From Roseimaritima sediminicola (GTDB lineage: Bacteria; Planctomycetota; Planctomycetia; Pirellulales; Pirellulaceae): a stretch of 45,712 nucleotides of DNA. A program made the position numbers and the translations under genes. Of this stretch, positions 36,345-43,864 are shown in pieces. The stretch lies in the NCBI RefSeq assembly GCF_009618275.1, contig NZ_WIAD01000048.1, positions 1 through 45,712 of the forward strand. Reading direction: 5' to 3'. The first letter of the stretch is position 1. Each line of letters begins with the position of its first letter. The notes below the pieces were generated by a model. It was given only the letters and a program-made list of their open reading frames with translations, made no database searches and was not told the origin of the DNA.

Positions 36345-37200
36345 GGCAGGCAGGAATCATTGCGGGCGCGGCGCACCCTTTCCCGGTGACCAGTGGAACG
36401 CTCGCGACCGGACTTGTGGCTAGCAATAGCGAGGCCATCCTCGATCGCGCGGCTGAAATAATCGAAAAAGCCAGTCCCCAATTGGTCCTGGTCCTCACTG
36501 TGCTATCGGATGTCATCAAAGACATCGGCCCGAAAGACTTGGGCGAAATGGCCGGGATGATTGTGTACGAAGTCATGTAGACGGTGCTATTTTCCGTGGT
36601 GACCGCGCCTCTCGGTGGGGCAGGAGGTGCCGCTCGGTTGGCGATAGCCCCCATCAAGGTCCTTCGCCATGCCGCCCAGATGGAAGCGTTTGCCAATCAC
36701 GCCACGACTCTGCTAAAATTAGCCGGTTACTTTGAAAATGCCGGCAATTTGGGAACGCTAGCAAAAGCTGGCAACACAAGTCGGATTGTCGATCTTGCAG
36801 ATGAAGCCAGCGATACCTTGCGCGGTGTCCAGGCTCCAAACAGTGCAGGGACTGTCATTGACTATCTCGTCCCGCAGGAGCTGCGAGGCAAGCCGTGAAT
36901 TGGCGTAGTAACAAGTTCTTCGGCCACACGTTCAATCAACACGGAGCAGGGCCGAAGATTACACGTCGGCTTACCGGACGCGTTGGAGGTACCGGACAGC
37001 CACAAGGTCAATGGCTCGATAATTAGCGTGCCGCCGAGTTCCTGAACGACCTGCCTGATATCGGAGAGGCGGCGACTGTTCGGATTCCGCAAGGTCTCGG
37101 TCGTGTGATAATGCCTGATGGATCGTTCGTTACTGCGGAATGGGCAAGAGTCGTTGTATCTCCGCCCGGCTTCCGTACCGCGTTCCCAGTCATCCCGTAA
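36345..37200 (+). pseudogene. Broken polymorphic-toxin C-terminal region
   Basis: Three pieces read as one decayed gene. Piece one (about 36345-36577, same frame as piece two) contains ILDRAAEIIEKASPQLVLVL and VIKDIGPKDLGEMAGMIVYE, a pretoxin-like helical region. A TAG (36578-36580) interrupts it; piece two (TVLFSVVTAPLGGAGGAARL onward) continues to a TGA at 36896. Piece three lies in another frame (from about 36898): FFGHTFNQHGAGPKITRRLT, GRVGGTGQPQGQWLDN, TAG at 37024-37026, then RAAEFLNDLPDIGEAATVRI and a finish at SPPGFRTAFPVIP with TAA at 37198-37200. The HxxxxHGAG...GRVGGTGQPQGQWLD pattern resembles nuclease-type toxin tips of RHS/CdiA-like proteins. Two stops and a frameshift make it non-functional as read. 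The 5' part of the parent toxin is missing. Base composition is less GC-rich than the neighbours. Confidence 0.65.
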
Positions 37201-37209
37201 GGAAGAAAC

Positions 37210-37722
37210 ATGTTTTGCAAACTACAAATTTCCGACGTGGAAAAAACTACGTTTCCGGCGGTGGAGTTCGACCCAGAATACGATGATGCTCGTTCGGTCA
37301 TCGCCTCGATCTGTGATGGACTCGATGAAGCTGGGACTGCGACATTTATCGTGTCTGGATTCGGAGACTCTGCTTGGCCTTTCGATGTCGCAACCGATTT
37401 AGTGACACTGATTGAACAGCTGCCAGAAGCCCTGACAGTTTTGGAATTGCGATCAGGCGAGTTCCGCATCGACTTTTACGAACAAGGAATCGAACGTCTG
37501 ATCTTCTTCAATTGCAGCGGCGATGTGACGGAGTTGCGGTGCCAATCACGGACGGATTGGGAGCCAAGCCCGAATGAAATGAGGGTGCGTTCAAGTGAAC
37601 TTGCGGCAATGTTGAGTGCGGTATACCGCCAGTTCATGAATGTTGCGATGGCAACGCCAATGCCTGATGCGGCTAGAAAAGCACTAACCGAGTGGGCGGT
37701 GATGCGAAACGTTGCCGCTTGA
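37210..37722 (+). CDS. Candidate orphan immunity protein
   Basis: An intact 170-residue cytoplasmic-looking protein beginning MFCKLQISDVEKTTFPAVEF, acidic in its first half, with no signal peptide or membrane segment. The ATG lies nine bases after the TAA of the toxin remnant, with a ribosome-binding site GGAAG (37201-37205) overlapping that junction: the usual toxin-then-immunity arrangement. The sequence mixes strands (TATFIVSGFGDSAW, EFRIDFYEQGIERLIFFNC) and C-terminal helices (ELAAMLSAVYRQFMN, AARKALTEWAVMR), a plan common among immunity proteins. I do not recognise the specific Imm family. Codon use is visibly less GC-rich than in dprA or lnt, which suggests horizontal acquisition. The immunity role is inferred from position. 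Confidence 0.65.
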   Translation: MFCKLQISDVEKTTFPAVEFDPEYDDARSVIASICDGLDEAGTATFIVSGFGDSAWPFDVATDLVTLIEQLPEALTVLELRSGEFRIDFYEQGIERLIFFNCSGDVTELRCQSRTDWEPSPNEMRVRSSELAAMLSAVYRQFMNVAMATPMPDAARKALTEWAVMRNVAA

Positions 37723-37979
37723 CTGACGCCTTGCGTTCTTCGCCGGTCGCGAAGCGACCGCGGCGACGATACGAAGTCGTCGCAGCCACGGGCCGGAAGC
37801 CCGCCACGCTGGATGACCGCGCACCGGAGCGATAGCGACCGAACGGAGGGAAGACGCAGCGACGAGGAACGAGGAGCGGAGACCGCACCGGAGTGACCGA
37901 GCCAATGCCGAGACCACCACGAGCCGACGAGGCGGGCGGATTGCACCGTGCCCTCAATCGAGGCAAGTTGCGTGCTACT
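37723..37979. other. G/C-rich non-coding patch with a row of short hairpins
   Basis: No supportable gene. Three successive hairpins are seen: GGTCGC/GCGACC with a GAA loop (37745-37759), CGACGA/TCGTCG with a 7-base loop (37764-37782), and CGGGC/GCCCG with a CGGAA loop (37789-37803). The rest is rich in CGACGAGGAACGAGGAGCGG-type purine runs. Overlapping frames on both strands look like shadow translation. Confidence 0.5.
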
Positions 37980-38297
37980 ATCTTTCACAAAAACGCCGAA
38001 GACTGGCGGTGGAGTTCGTTGTGGCGTTGGCTTCGCAAGCCCTAGCCCCCGCCGCCGCTGCTGTCTCCTTGGCTGTTGCCGCGCGGCTTCCCGGTTGGGT
38101 CAAGCGTGTCAACACGCCCCTTTCCGAGGGCGAACTGGCAGCCGTGCGTCTTTCGGCCCAGCGTGGCAACCCCTTGGGTGACGAAGGCTGGGTCGAGTCG
38201 ACGGCACGTCGACTTCACTTGGAATCACCGTTCGCCAAGAGGCCGACAGCGAGTTCGTTTTCCCAAGATGGACATCAAAGACGCCTGCCCCCTTTGA
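37980..38297 (+). pseudogene. REP-associated tyrosine transposase (RAYT), C-terminal remnant
   Basis: Reading across frames recovers the end of an IS200/IS605-like RAYT. FHKNAEDWRWSSLWRWLRKP (from about 37983) corresponds to the family's RAEDWPWSSL segment. After a frameshift near 38040, LPGWVKRVNTPLSEGELAAV and QRGNPLGDEGWVESTARRLH (about 38090-38225) match the usual WVxxVNxPxxxxELxxxRxxxxRGxPFGxxxWVxxTAxxLxLES block. After another frameshift near 38230, RSPRGRQRVRFPKMDIKDAC ends at a TGA (38295-38297), like the RPRGRPRK tail. The N-terminal part with the HUH and catalytic Tyr motifs is absent. REP-like GTAG hairpins follow at once, as expected for a RAYT locus. The family recognition is from memory of the consensus. 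Confidence 0.75.
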
Positions 38298-38361
38298 TTT
38301 GTCCGGACGGGTTTCCTGTGCGGAGACGACCTCGGTCGGAATCGCAGAGCGATTGATTGTG

Positions 38362-38534
38362 GTAGCCCCAAAGCGCGAGCCCGGGGGAACACCAACAAAC
38401 CATCCGAAAAGCCCTGGAAGGGCGACATGAGACCGTGCCAATATGCACGGGTGGCTACAGCAGTTCATGTCGTCCCTCCGGGACTTGCGCGCGGTGGTGG
38501 GGTGTCCGTACCCTGGGTTGGCACCCAGGGCTAC
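38362..38534. repeat. Cluster of REP-like hairpins
   Basis: The 38298-38633 stretch has no gene. It holds four palindromic units: GTAG-CCCC...GGGG (38362-38387); a long imperfect inverted repeat with AGCCCTGGAAGGGCGACATG near 38410-38429 facing TCATGTCGTCCCTCCGGGAC near 38465-38484; inside that, CCGTGC/GCACGG ending in CTAC (38433-38458, a minus-strand GTAG unit); and a perfect 8-bp stem CCCTGGGT/ACCCAGGG, loop TGGC (GCCA on the minus strand), ending in CTAC (38511-38534). Confidence 0.8.
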
Positions 38535-38633
38535 CACATGTCGCCACTGCCGTGGCTGCCACGCCGCAATTGCATCGGCCCTACAATGCTTCAGCAACCG
38601 ATGGGACATGCCGGAGTTGTTTCCGAACGGTTC

Positions 38634-40400
38634 CTAAAAAGAATCTGCCGCTCGCCGCCGCTGGACCAACCCGACAACTGCCAAGACCGCCACCACCAAG
38701 GCCAGCCCTCGCACCGGCCAGTCGCCGACACTTTGGTACCAACCCCAGCGCCCGTCGACCGTGGGCGTCGCCAGGATGTGACCGTGAGTGTTTTTCTCCA
38801 GCGACGCCACCATGCGTCCGCTGCCGTCGACCCACATGGTCGGCCCCGTGTTGGACGCCATCAACAACGGCCGCCGCGTGGCCACGGCCATGAACTGTGA
38901 ACAACGCTGGTGGTGCTCGAGAATGGGCGAACCGCCGAACCAGGCATCGTTGGTCAGGTTGACGATCACATCAGGCGGTGTGCCGTCGGCCGTCAACTCA
39001 CGCACCGCTCCGACGGTAACATGTTCGACGGCCGTTTCGAAACAGATGTTCGGGGCGATTGCCGTGCCCTGCAGATCAAATACTTTGGCCTGCTCGCCCG
39101 GCGTCACGCGAGGCAGGGCGGCCAACTGGTACAGCGCCGGGAACCATTCGAAAAACGGGATGTACTCGCCGAACATCACCAGATGCCGTTTGCCATACCA
39201 ATCCACCACGCGGCCATCGGGACCGACAAACACCGCCCCGCTATGGGTATGCGCACGCTCCGCAAAGCGCATCGTACTGCTGCCGACCAACAGCGATGGC
39301 GGCGTCGACCGAACGCCGGCAAAGGTCAATCGCCGCTGCACCTCGCCGGCGTTCTGCTGCCAGATTTCGGCATTGGTTTCGATGCGGGTGGCGAACTGTG
39401 CTTGGTCCATGGCCGCCTCCGCAGGAACCACCGCGTCGGGCTCGAGCATCATCCAGGGCAAGCCGCGGGTGAACATCGATTCGGGCCAGACCACCAGATC
39501 CACTTGCCGACCGCCGGCGGAGCGCATGGCGGCCTGCGACCCCTGAAGGTACGAGTCGAAGATTTCCGCCTGACGCGACGGCGTCATGATGTAGGTGACC
39601 GGTTCGTTGCGCTGGATCAACGCGACACGCACGCCCAACGGCCGAGCCTCCGCCGTCGCTTCGACCTGTCCCAATCGATAGCCACCGTAGACCAGCGTGC
39701 CGACGACCAACACGCCGGCGAAGGCGAAACCGCCAAAGCGAGCCAGCGGTCCGGGGGCCGGCCCTCCCCGGGCCTGAGAGCCCGACCCTCCCGCTGCGCT
39801 GGAGGGTGTTTTAATGGCGCGAGCGACCGCGGCGGCAACCGCGGCCAAGACAAAACTGACGGCATAGCTGCCCTGCAGATCCGCCACCTGGATCACCAGG
39901 GGAAGAGCCGCCTGGGAATGCCCCAGCAAACAGGCCGAGAAGCCCGTGAACGCGTAGCCGCGAATTAATTCCAGCCCAACCCAGACCGTGGGCACGACGA
40001 TGACCGCGGGGATGCGCAGCCGCAGGCCGACGCGTGTAACGCCCACGAACACCGGCACGTAAGCCCCCAGGTACACGCACAACGTGATCCAGCCCAGGAA
40101 CATGGCCGGATGCGCAAAGCACAGCCCGTACAGGGCGACCAGCCAGAACGCCGCGCCGCCCAGCCACAGCCACCCGACCTCACGCCGATTGGGCGCTTGC
40201 GGGGCCAGGGCCACCAGGGTCCACGGCCCGAGCGCCACCCAGCCCAGCGGCCACCACCCCAGCGGCTCCATCGCCGCCCACAACAGCGCCGCACCGGCCA
40301 GCGCCAAGTTGCGTACCGCCGGCCGCGCCCGGCGTGGCTTGTCGCTCACGTCCCCGGGTATGCTTGCCGGTTCCGGCGACGCCGCTTCGGAATCGTCCAT
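38634..40400 (-). CDS. lnt: Apolipoprotein N-acyltransferase
   Basis: A 588-residue inner-membrane enzyme that adds the third acyl chain to lipoproteins. The N-terminal half has about seven hydrophobic spans (from NLALAGAALLWAAMEPLGWW to VSFVLAAVAAAVARAI, plus a span near 225-245). The periplasmic nitrilase domain carries the catalytic triad Glu307 (VVWPESMF), Lys404 (GKRHLVMFGEYIPF) and Cys453 (APNICFETA). A last span and a basic tail (GLALVVAVLAVVGLVQRRRA) end the protein. A segment of about 18 residues (KTPSSAAGGSGSQARGG region, about 196-214) is encoded by a dispersed repeat and is absent from the usual family plan. The ATG at 40400 is 42 bases downstream of the pgm stop, so the pair is probably co-transcribed. 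Confidence 0.9.
   Translation of the reverse strand: MDDSEAASPEPASIPGDVSDKPRRARPAVRNLALAGAALLWAAMEPLGWWPLGWVALGPWTLVALAPQAPNRREVGWLWLGGAAFWLVALYGLCFAHPAMFLGWITLCVYLGAYVPVFVGVTRVGLRLRIPAVIVVPTVWVGLELIRGYAFTGFSACLLGHSQAALPLVIQVADLQGSYAVSFVLAAVAAAVARAIKTPSSAAGGSGSQARGGPAPGPLARFGGFAFAGVLVVGTLVYGGYRLGQVEATAEARPLGVRVALIQRNEPVTYIMTPSRQAEIFDSYLQGSQAAMRSAGGRQVDLVVWPESMFTRGLPWMMLEPDAVVPAEAAMDQAQFATRIETNAEIWQQNAGEVQRRLTFAGVRSTPPSLLVGSSTMRFAERAHTHSGAVFVGPDGRVVDWYGKRHLVMFGEYIPFFEWFPALYQLAALPRVTPGEQAKVFDLQGTAIAPNICFETAVEHVTVGAVRELTADGTPPDVIVNLTNDAWFGGSPILEHHQRCSQFMAVATRRPLLMASNTGPTMWVDGSGRMVASLEKNTHGHILATPTVDGRWGWYQSVGDWPVRGLALVVAVLAVVGLVQRRRAADSF
39760..39814 (-). repeat. Dispersed hairpin repeat inside lnt
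   Basis: On the minus strand it reads TTAAAACACCCTCCAGCGCA, then GCGGGAGGGTC and a second arm CGGGCTCTCAGGCCCGGGGA. The two-arm layout CACCCTCC...GGAGGGTC...GGGGAGGGC is the same as in the repeats at 27211-27253 and 27300-27342. It stays in frame and encodes a Ser/Gly/Pro-rich linker between membrane spans. Confidence 0.7.
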
Positions 40401-40442
40401 GATATGTTTCCTGTGCTCGCACGCTCGCCACAACGAGCCGAG

Positions 40443-42278
40443 TTAGATATTGCCGGCGTAATCCTGCACGTCCTTGACCAGACCGTCGATCCGGGCGGCC
40501 AATTCTTCGCGGGCCTTCTGCAAGTCCTGCGACTGCTCCGCCGGCAAACAGCTGAAGATATAGAATTTGACTTTAGGTTCGGTACCCGAGGGACGCACGG
40601 CGACGTAGTTGCCGTCCTGTTGGAGATCCATGATCACAACATCGCCCACCGGTCCATCCAGCGGCCGGGCCTGGCCACCGCCGACGGACAGGATCTGGCT
40701 GCTGGCGTAGTCGCGAACCTGTTTAACGCCCATTCCGCCCAGCGTCTTGGGCGGATCGCTGCGGAAGGCGGCCATCAATTTTTTCATATTGGCCATGCCC
40801 TCGCTGCCTTCCATGAACACGTTGATCAGGTGTTCGGCATGGTAGCCGTGACGTTGGTACAGCGTGTCCAGATACTCGTGCAGCGACCGGCCATCGGCGC
40901 GCAGCTGGGCGGCCAATTCACTGATCAGCATGCAGGCCACCGGCGCGTCCTTGTCCCGCGCGTACTGCCCCACCAGGTAACCGTGCGATTCCTCGGTGCC
41001 GAACACGAACTTGTCGGGCCCTTCGCGGTCGATCACTTCGGCGATCCATTTGAAACCGACCAACAGATTGCTCTCGCAACGAACGTCGTACTGCTGGGTA
41101 ATCTTGGCGACCAGTTCGGTGGTCACCAAGGTCTTAACGATGTAATTCGATGCGTCGAGAGTACCGGCCGCCTTGCGGCGCGACAGGATGTACTCAGTCA
41201 GCACCGCGCCGATTTGGTTCCCGGTCAACGTCGCCCAGGGACCGCTGGTATCGGTCGTCGTCGGCGCGGCCACGCCCATGCGGTCGGCATCGGGGTCGGT
41301 GGCCAAGACCAGGTGAAAGCCGTTGGCCTTGGCGTGTTCGATCGGACCATCGAACACGGCCGGGTTCTCGGGGTTGGAAACGTGCCCGGGAACATTGGGA
41401 AAGTCACCGCTGGGTTCGGCGTGCGGACCGTACACTTCGACGTCGTTGAAACCATCTCGCTTGAGCAGTGGGATCGTGGCAAAGGCGCCCACGCCATGCA
41501 GCGGCGAAAACAATACTTTCACGTCTCGCGGACCACCCAGCTGGCAGGCGACCGCGGCTTCTAGGTAAGCCGCATCGACCTCGGCGGTGCAGATCTCGAT
41601 GCGTCCGTCATCGACGGCCTTTTGAAAATCCACCTGCTCGATCGCTTCGCAGGCCATCACCTGTTCGACCACTTGTTTGTCGTAGGGCGGCAGCACCTGG
41701 CCGCCGGTGGACCAGTAAACTTTCACGGCGTTGTCCGACGGCGGGTTGTGGCTGGCCGTGACCATGATCCCACACGTACACCCCTTCAGCCGCACGGCGA
41801 AGGACAGCTGCGGCGTCGCACGGTACTCGTCCAGGAAATACACCTTGAAACCGGCGGCGACCATGATCGACGCACACAGCTCGGCAAACTCGCGTGAGCG
41901 ATGGCGTGTGTCGTAAGCGATCGCACAGGACAGGTCCGTCGAATCGACGTTCTGTTTGACACAGTTGGCCAGGCCCTGGGCACTTTCGCCGATCGTCCGA
42001 GCGTTGATGGCGTTGGAGCCGAAGGGGTACATGCGGCCTCGGCGACCACCGGTTCCAAACGGAATGACCGTCCAGAACACGTCGTCCAGCGTCTGCCACT
42101 TGCCCTCGGCGATGTGTTGTTGGATCGGTTCGCGATACTGGGCGTAACGGTCTTCGGTCAACCAACGTTTGATGTTGTCCACGGCCGCGGCCGTCAGCCG
42201 CCCTTCGGCGGCCGCTTGTTCGAGTTGTTTCAGCGAGTCGGCAATGTCGACAGCATCGGTGTTTTCGGCGCGAGTCAT
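40443..42278 (-). CDS. Alpha-D-phosphohexomutase (phosphoglucomutase/phosphomannomutase)
   Basis: A 611-residue cytoplasmic enzyme interconverting hexose 1- and 6-phosphates. Four domains are visible. The phosphoserine loop is TASHNPPSD (Ser176). The metal loop is ATDPDADRMGVA. The sugar-specificity loop is FGTEESHGYLVG. The C-terminal phosphate-binding loop is VRPSGTEPKVKFY. The N-terminus has an extra helical stretch of about 70 residues (SLKQLEQAAAEGRLTAAAVD and following) before FGTGGRRGRMYPFGSNAINA. The length and GTEESHG loop fit the PgmB-like bacterial glucose/mannose class; substrate choice is not resolved. It precedes lnt and diverges from glmM, itself a phosphohexomutase, across 228 bases. 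Confidence 0.9.
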   Translation of the reverse strand: MTRAENTDAVDIADSLKQLEQAAAEGRLTAAAVDNIKRWLTEDRYAQYREPIQQHIAEGKWQTLDDVFWTVIPFGTGGRRGRMYPFGSNAINARTIGESAQGLANCVKQNVDSTDLSCAIAYDTRHRSREFAELCASIMVAAGFKVYFLDEYRATPQLSFAVRLKGCTCGIMVTASHNPPSDNAVKVYWSTGGQVLPPYDKQVVEQVMACEAIEQVDFQKAVDDGRIEICTAEVDAAYLEAAVACQLGGPRDVKVLFSPLHGVGAFATIPLLKRDGFNDVEVYGPHAEPSGDFPNVPGHVSNPENPAVFDGPIEHAKANGFHLVLATDPDADRMGVAAPTTTDTSGPWATLTGNQIGAVLTEYILSRRKAAGTLDASNYIVKTLVTTELVAKITQQYDVRCESNLLVGFKWIAEVIDREGPDKFVFGTEESHGYLVGQYARDKDAPVACMLISELAAQLRADGRSLHEYLDTLYQRHGYHAEHLINVFMEGSEGMANMKKLMAAFRSDPPKTLGGMGVKQVRDYASSQILSVGGGQARPLDGPVGDVVIMDLQQDGNYVAVRPSGTEPKVKFYIFSCLPAEQSQDLQKAREELAARIDGLVKDVQDYAGNI

Positions 42279-42506
42279 GTTCAGGCTTTATTGGTCGGGA
42301 GGCCGGAGGATTCGGTCAGGAGTCCAGAGGACGAGAACGGTCGCGAGGGCAAACCCGCGCGCGTCCGATTTTAAGCCTTTTCCTGCTGCGGGGAAACTCG
42401 GCGGGTCGCCGCTCCAAGTCGTGATCGCTAGGATTGACCGCGATTGTTTTCTTCGCACACAGCCCGATTCCCCGTCCACAACCCCCAGGCCCACCAATAG
42501 AGCCCT

Positions 42507-43862
42507 ATGTCGAAATTGATCATCAGCGTCAGCGGTTTGCGAGGCATTGTCGGCGAAACCCTCGATCCCCTGGTTGTGGCTCGCTATGCAGCCGCGTTTT
42601 CGGTTCACGCACCGGCCGGCCCGATCGTGGTGGCCCGCGACGGCCGTGCGACCGGACCGGTGCTGCGCGACGCCTTGACCGCGGCCCTGCGCGCGGCCGG
42701 ACGCGAGGTGATCGACGCCGACGTGGCCGCCACGCCGACGGTGGGCGTTCTGGTGCGGCACCTGCAAGCGGCCGGGGCGGTGATGATCTCGGCCAGTCAC
42801 AACCCGCCGCCCTATAACGGCATGAAACTATTCGGCGCCGACGGCCGTGTCCTGGACGCCCGCCAGGGAGCCACCGTTCGTGATACTTATCTTGCGGAAA
42901 CCCCCGCCTGGGTTCCGCACGACGGCCTCGGATCGCTCCGCCGCGAAGCCGACCCGCATACGCCGCACCTGGAAAAGGTACTGGCCACGGTCGACGGTCC
43001 AGCGATCCGAAAACGCAACTTCCGCGTCCTGCTGGACAGCAATCACGGGGCTGGCAGCCTGCTGGGCAAACGCTTGCTGGAAGCCCTGGGCTGTGACGTG
43101 GTGGCCCTGGGCGACACGCCCGACGGCCTCTTTGACCACACGCCCGAACCGACCGCCGAGAACCTCCGAGAGGTCGCCGCCCAGGTTCGCGAGGCGCACT
43201 GCGATGTCGGCTTCTGCCAGGATCCCGATGCCGATCGACTGGCCCTGATCGATGCCGACGGACGCTACATCGGCGAAGAGTTCACGCTGGCCCTGTGCGT
43301 GCAGCGCGCCCTGGAGCATCCCGAAACCACCGGGCCAATGGTCATCAATTGCGCCTCCAGCGCGATGTCCGAACAACTCGGTCGCCAAGCGGGCGTGGAG
43401 GTGTATCGCAGCGCGGTCGGCGAAGCCAACGTGGCCGACCTGATGATCGAAAAAGACGCCAAGTACGGCGGCGAAGGCAATGGCGGTCCGATCGACCCCC
43501 GCGTGGGATACGTCCGCGACAGCTTTGTCGGGATGGCTCAGATCCTGGACCTGCTCCAGAGCAGCGACCAGACCTTGGCCGAGCTGGCCGACGCCATGCC
43601 GCGGTATGCCATCCATAAAACCAAAGCCACCGTGCCGAGCGAAAAACTGGACGACGTGCTGGATGCGATTGCCGGGGAGATGACCGACGGCCACCAGGAT
43701 CGACAGGATGGCCTGCGGGTCGCCTGGGACGATGCCTGGCTGTTGGTTCGCGGCAGCAACACCGAACCGATCGTGCGGCTGATCGCCGAAGCGGAAGACG
43801 TCGGCAAGGCGGCCGCCCTGTGCCAGCGAGCGTCGCAAATCGTCCAACGAGTTACAATGTAG
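42507..43862 (+). CDS. glmM: Phosphoglucosamine mutase-like phosphohexomutase
   Basis: A 451-residue cytoplasmic enzyme, likely converting glucosamine 6-phosphate to glucosamine 1-phosphate on the way to UDP-GlcNAc. The N-terminus MSKLIISVSGLRGIVGETLD is GlmM-like. Ser97 is the phosphoserine (ISASHNPPPYNGMKLFG). The metal loop is CQDPDADRLALID. The specificity loop GGEGNGGPIDPRVGYVRD is of the type seen in archaeal-style phosphoglucosamine mutases and not the GGEQSGH of most bacterial GlmM. The phosphate loop is LLVRGSNTEPIVRLIAE. It stops two bases before the next gene's ATG, implying translational coupling. Phosphomannomutase activity cannot be excluded. Confidence 0.85.
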   Translation: MSKLIISVSGLRGIVGETLDPLVVARYAAAFSVHAPAGPIVVARDGRATGPVLRDALTAALRAAGREVIDADVAATPTVGVLVRHLQAAGAVMISASHNPPPYNGMKLFGADGRVLDARQGATVRDTYLAETPAWVPHDGLGSLRREADPHTPHLEKVLATVDGPAIRKRNFRVLLDSNHGAGSLLGKRLLEALGCDVVALGDTPDGLFDHTPEPTAENLREVAAQVREAHCDVGFCQDPDADRLALIDADGRYIGEEFTLALCVQRALEHPETTGPMVINCASSAMSEQLGRQAGVEVYRSAVGEANVADLMIEKDAKYGGEGNGGPIDPRVGYVRDSFVGMAQILDLLQSSDQTLAELADAMPRYAIHKTKATVPSEKLDDVLDAIAGEMTDGHQDRQDGLRVAWDDAWLLVRGSNTEPIVRLIAEAEDVGKAAALCQRASQIVQRVTM

Positions 43863-43864
43863 GC

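Noticed and set aside
36584-36898. Separate 104-aa gene
   Set aside because: It lacks a ribosome-binding site and lies in the same frame as the preceding piece, separated only by a TAG. It reads better as part of the broken toxin gene.
38109-38609. Minus-strand 166-aa gene in the accessory patch
   Set aside because: It overlaps the RAYT remnant and the palindromic cluster on the opposite strand and has no recognisable domain.
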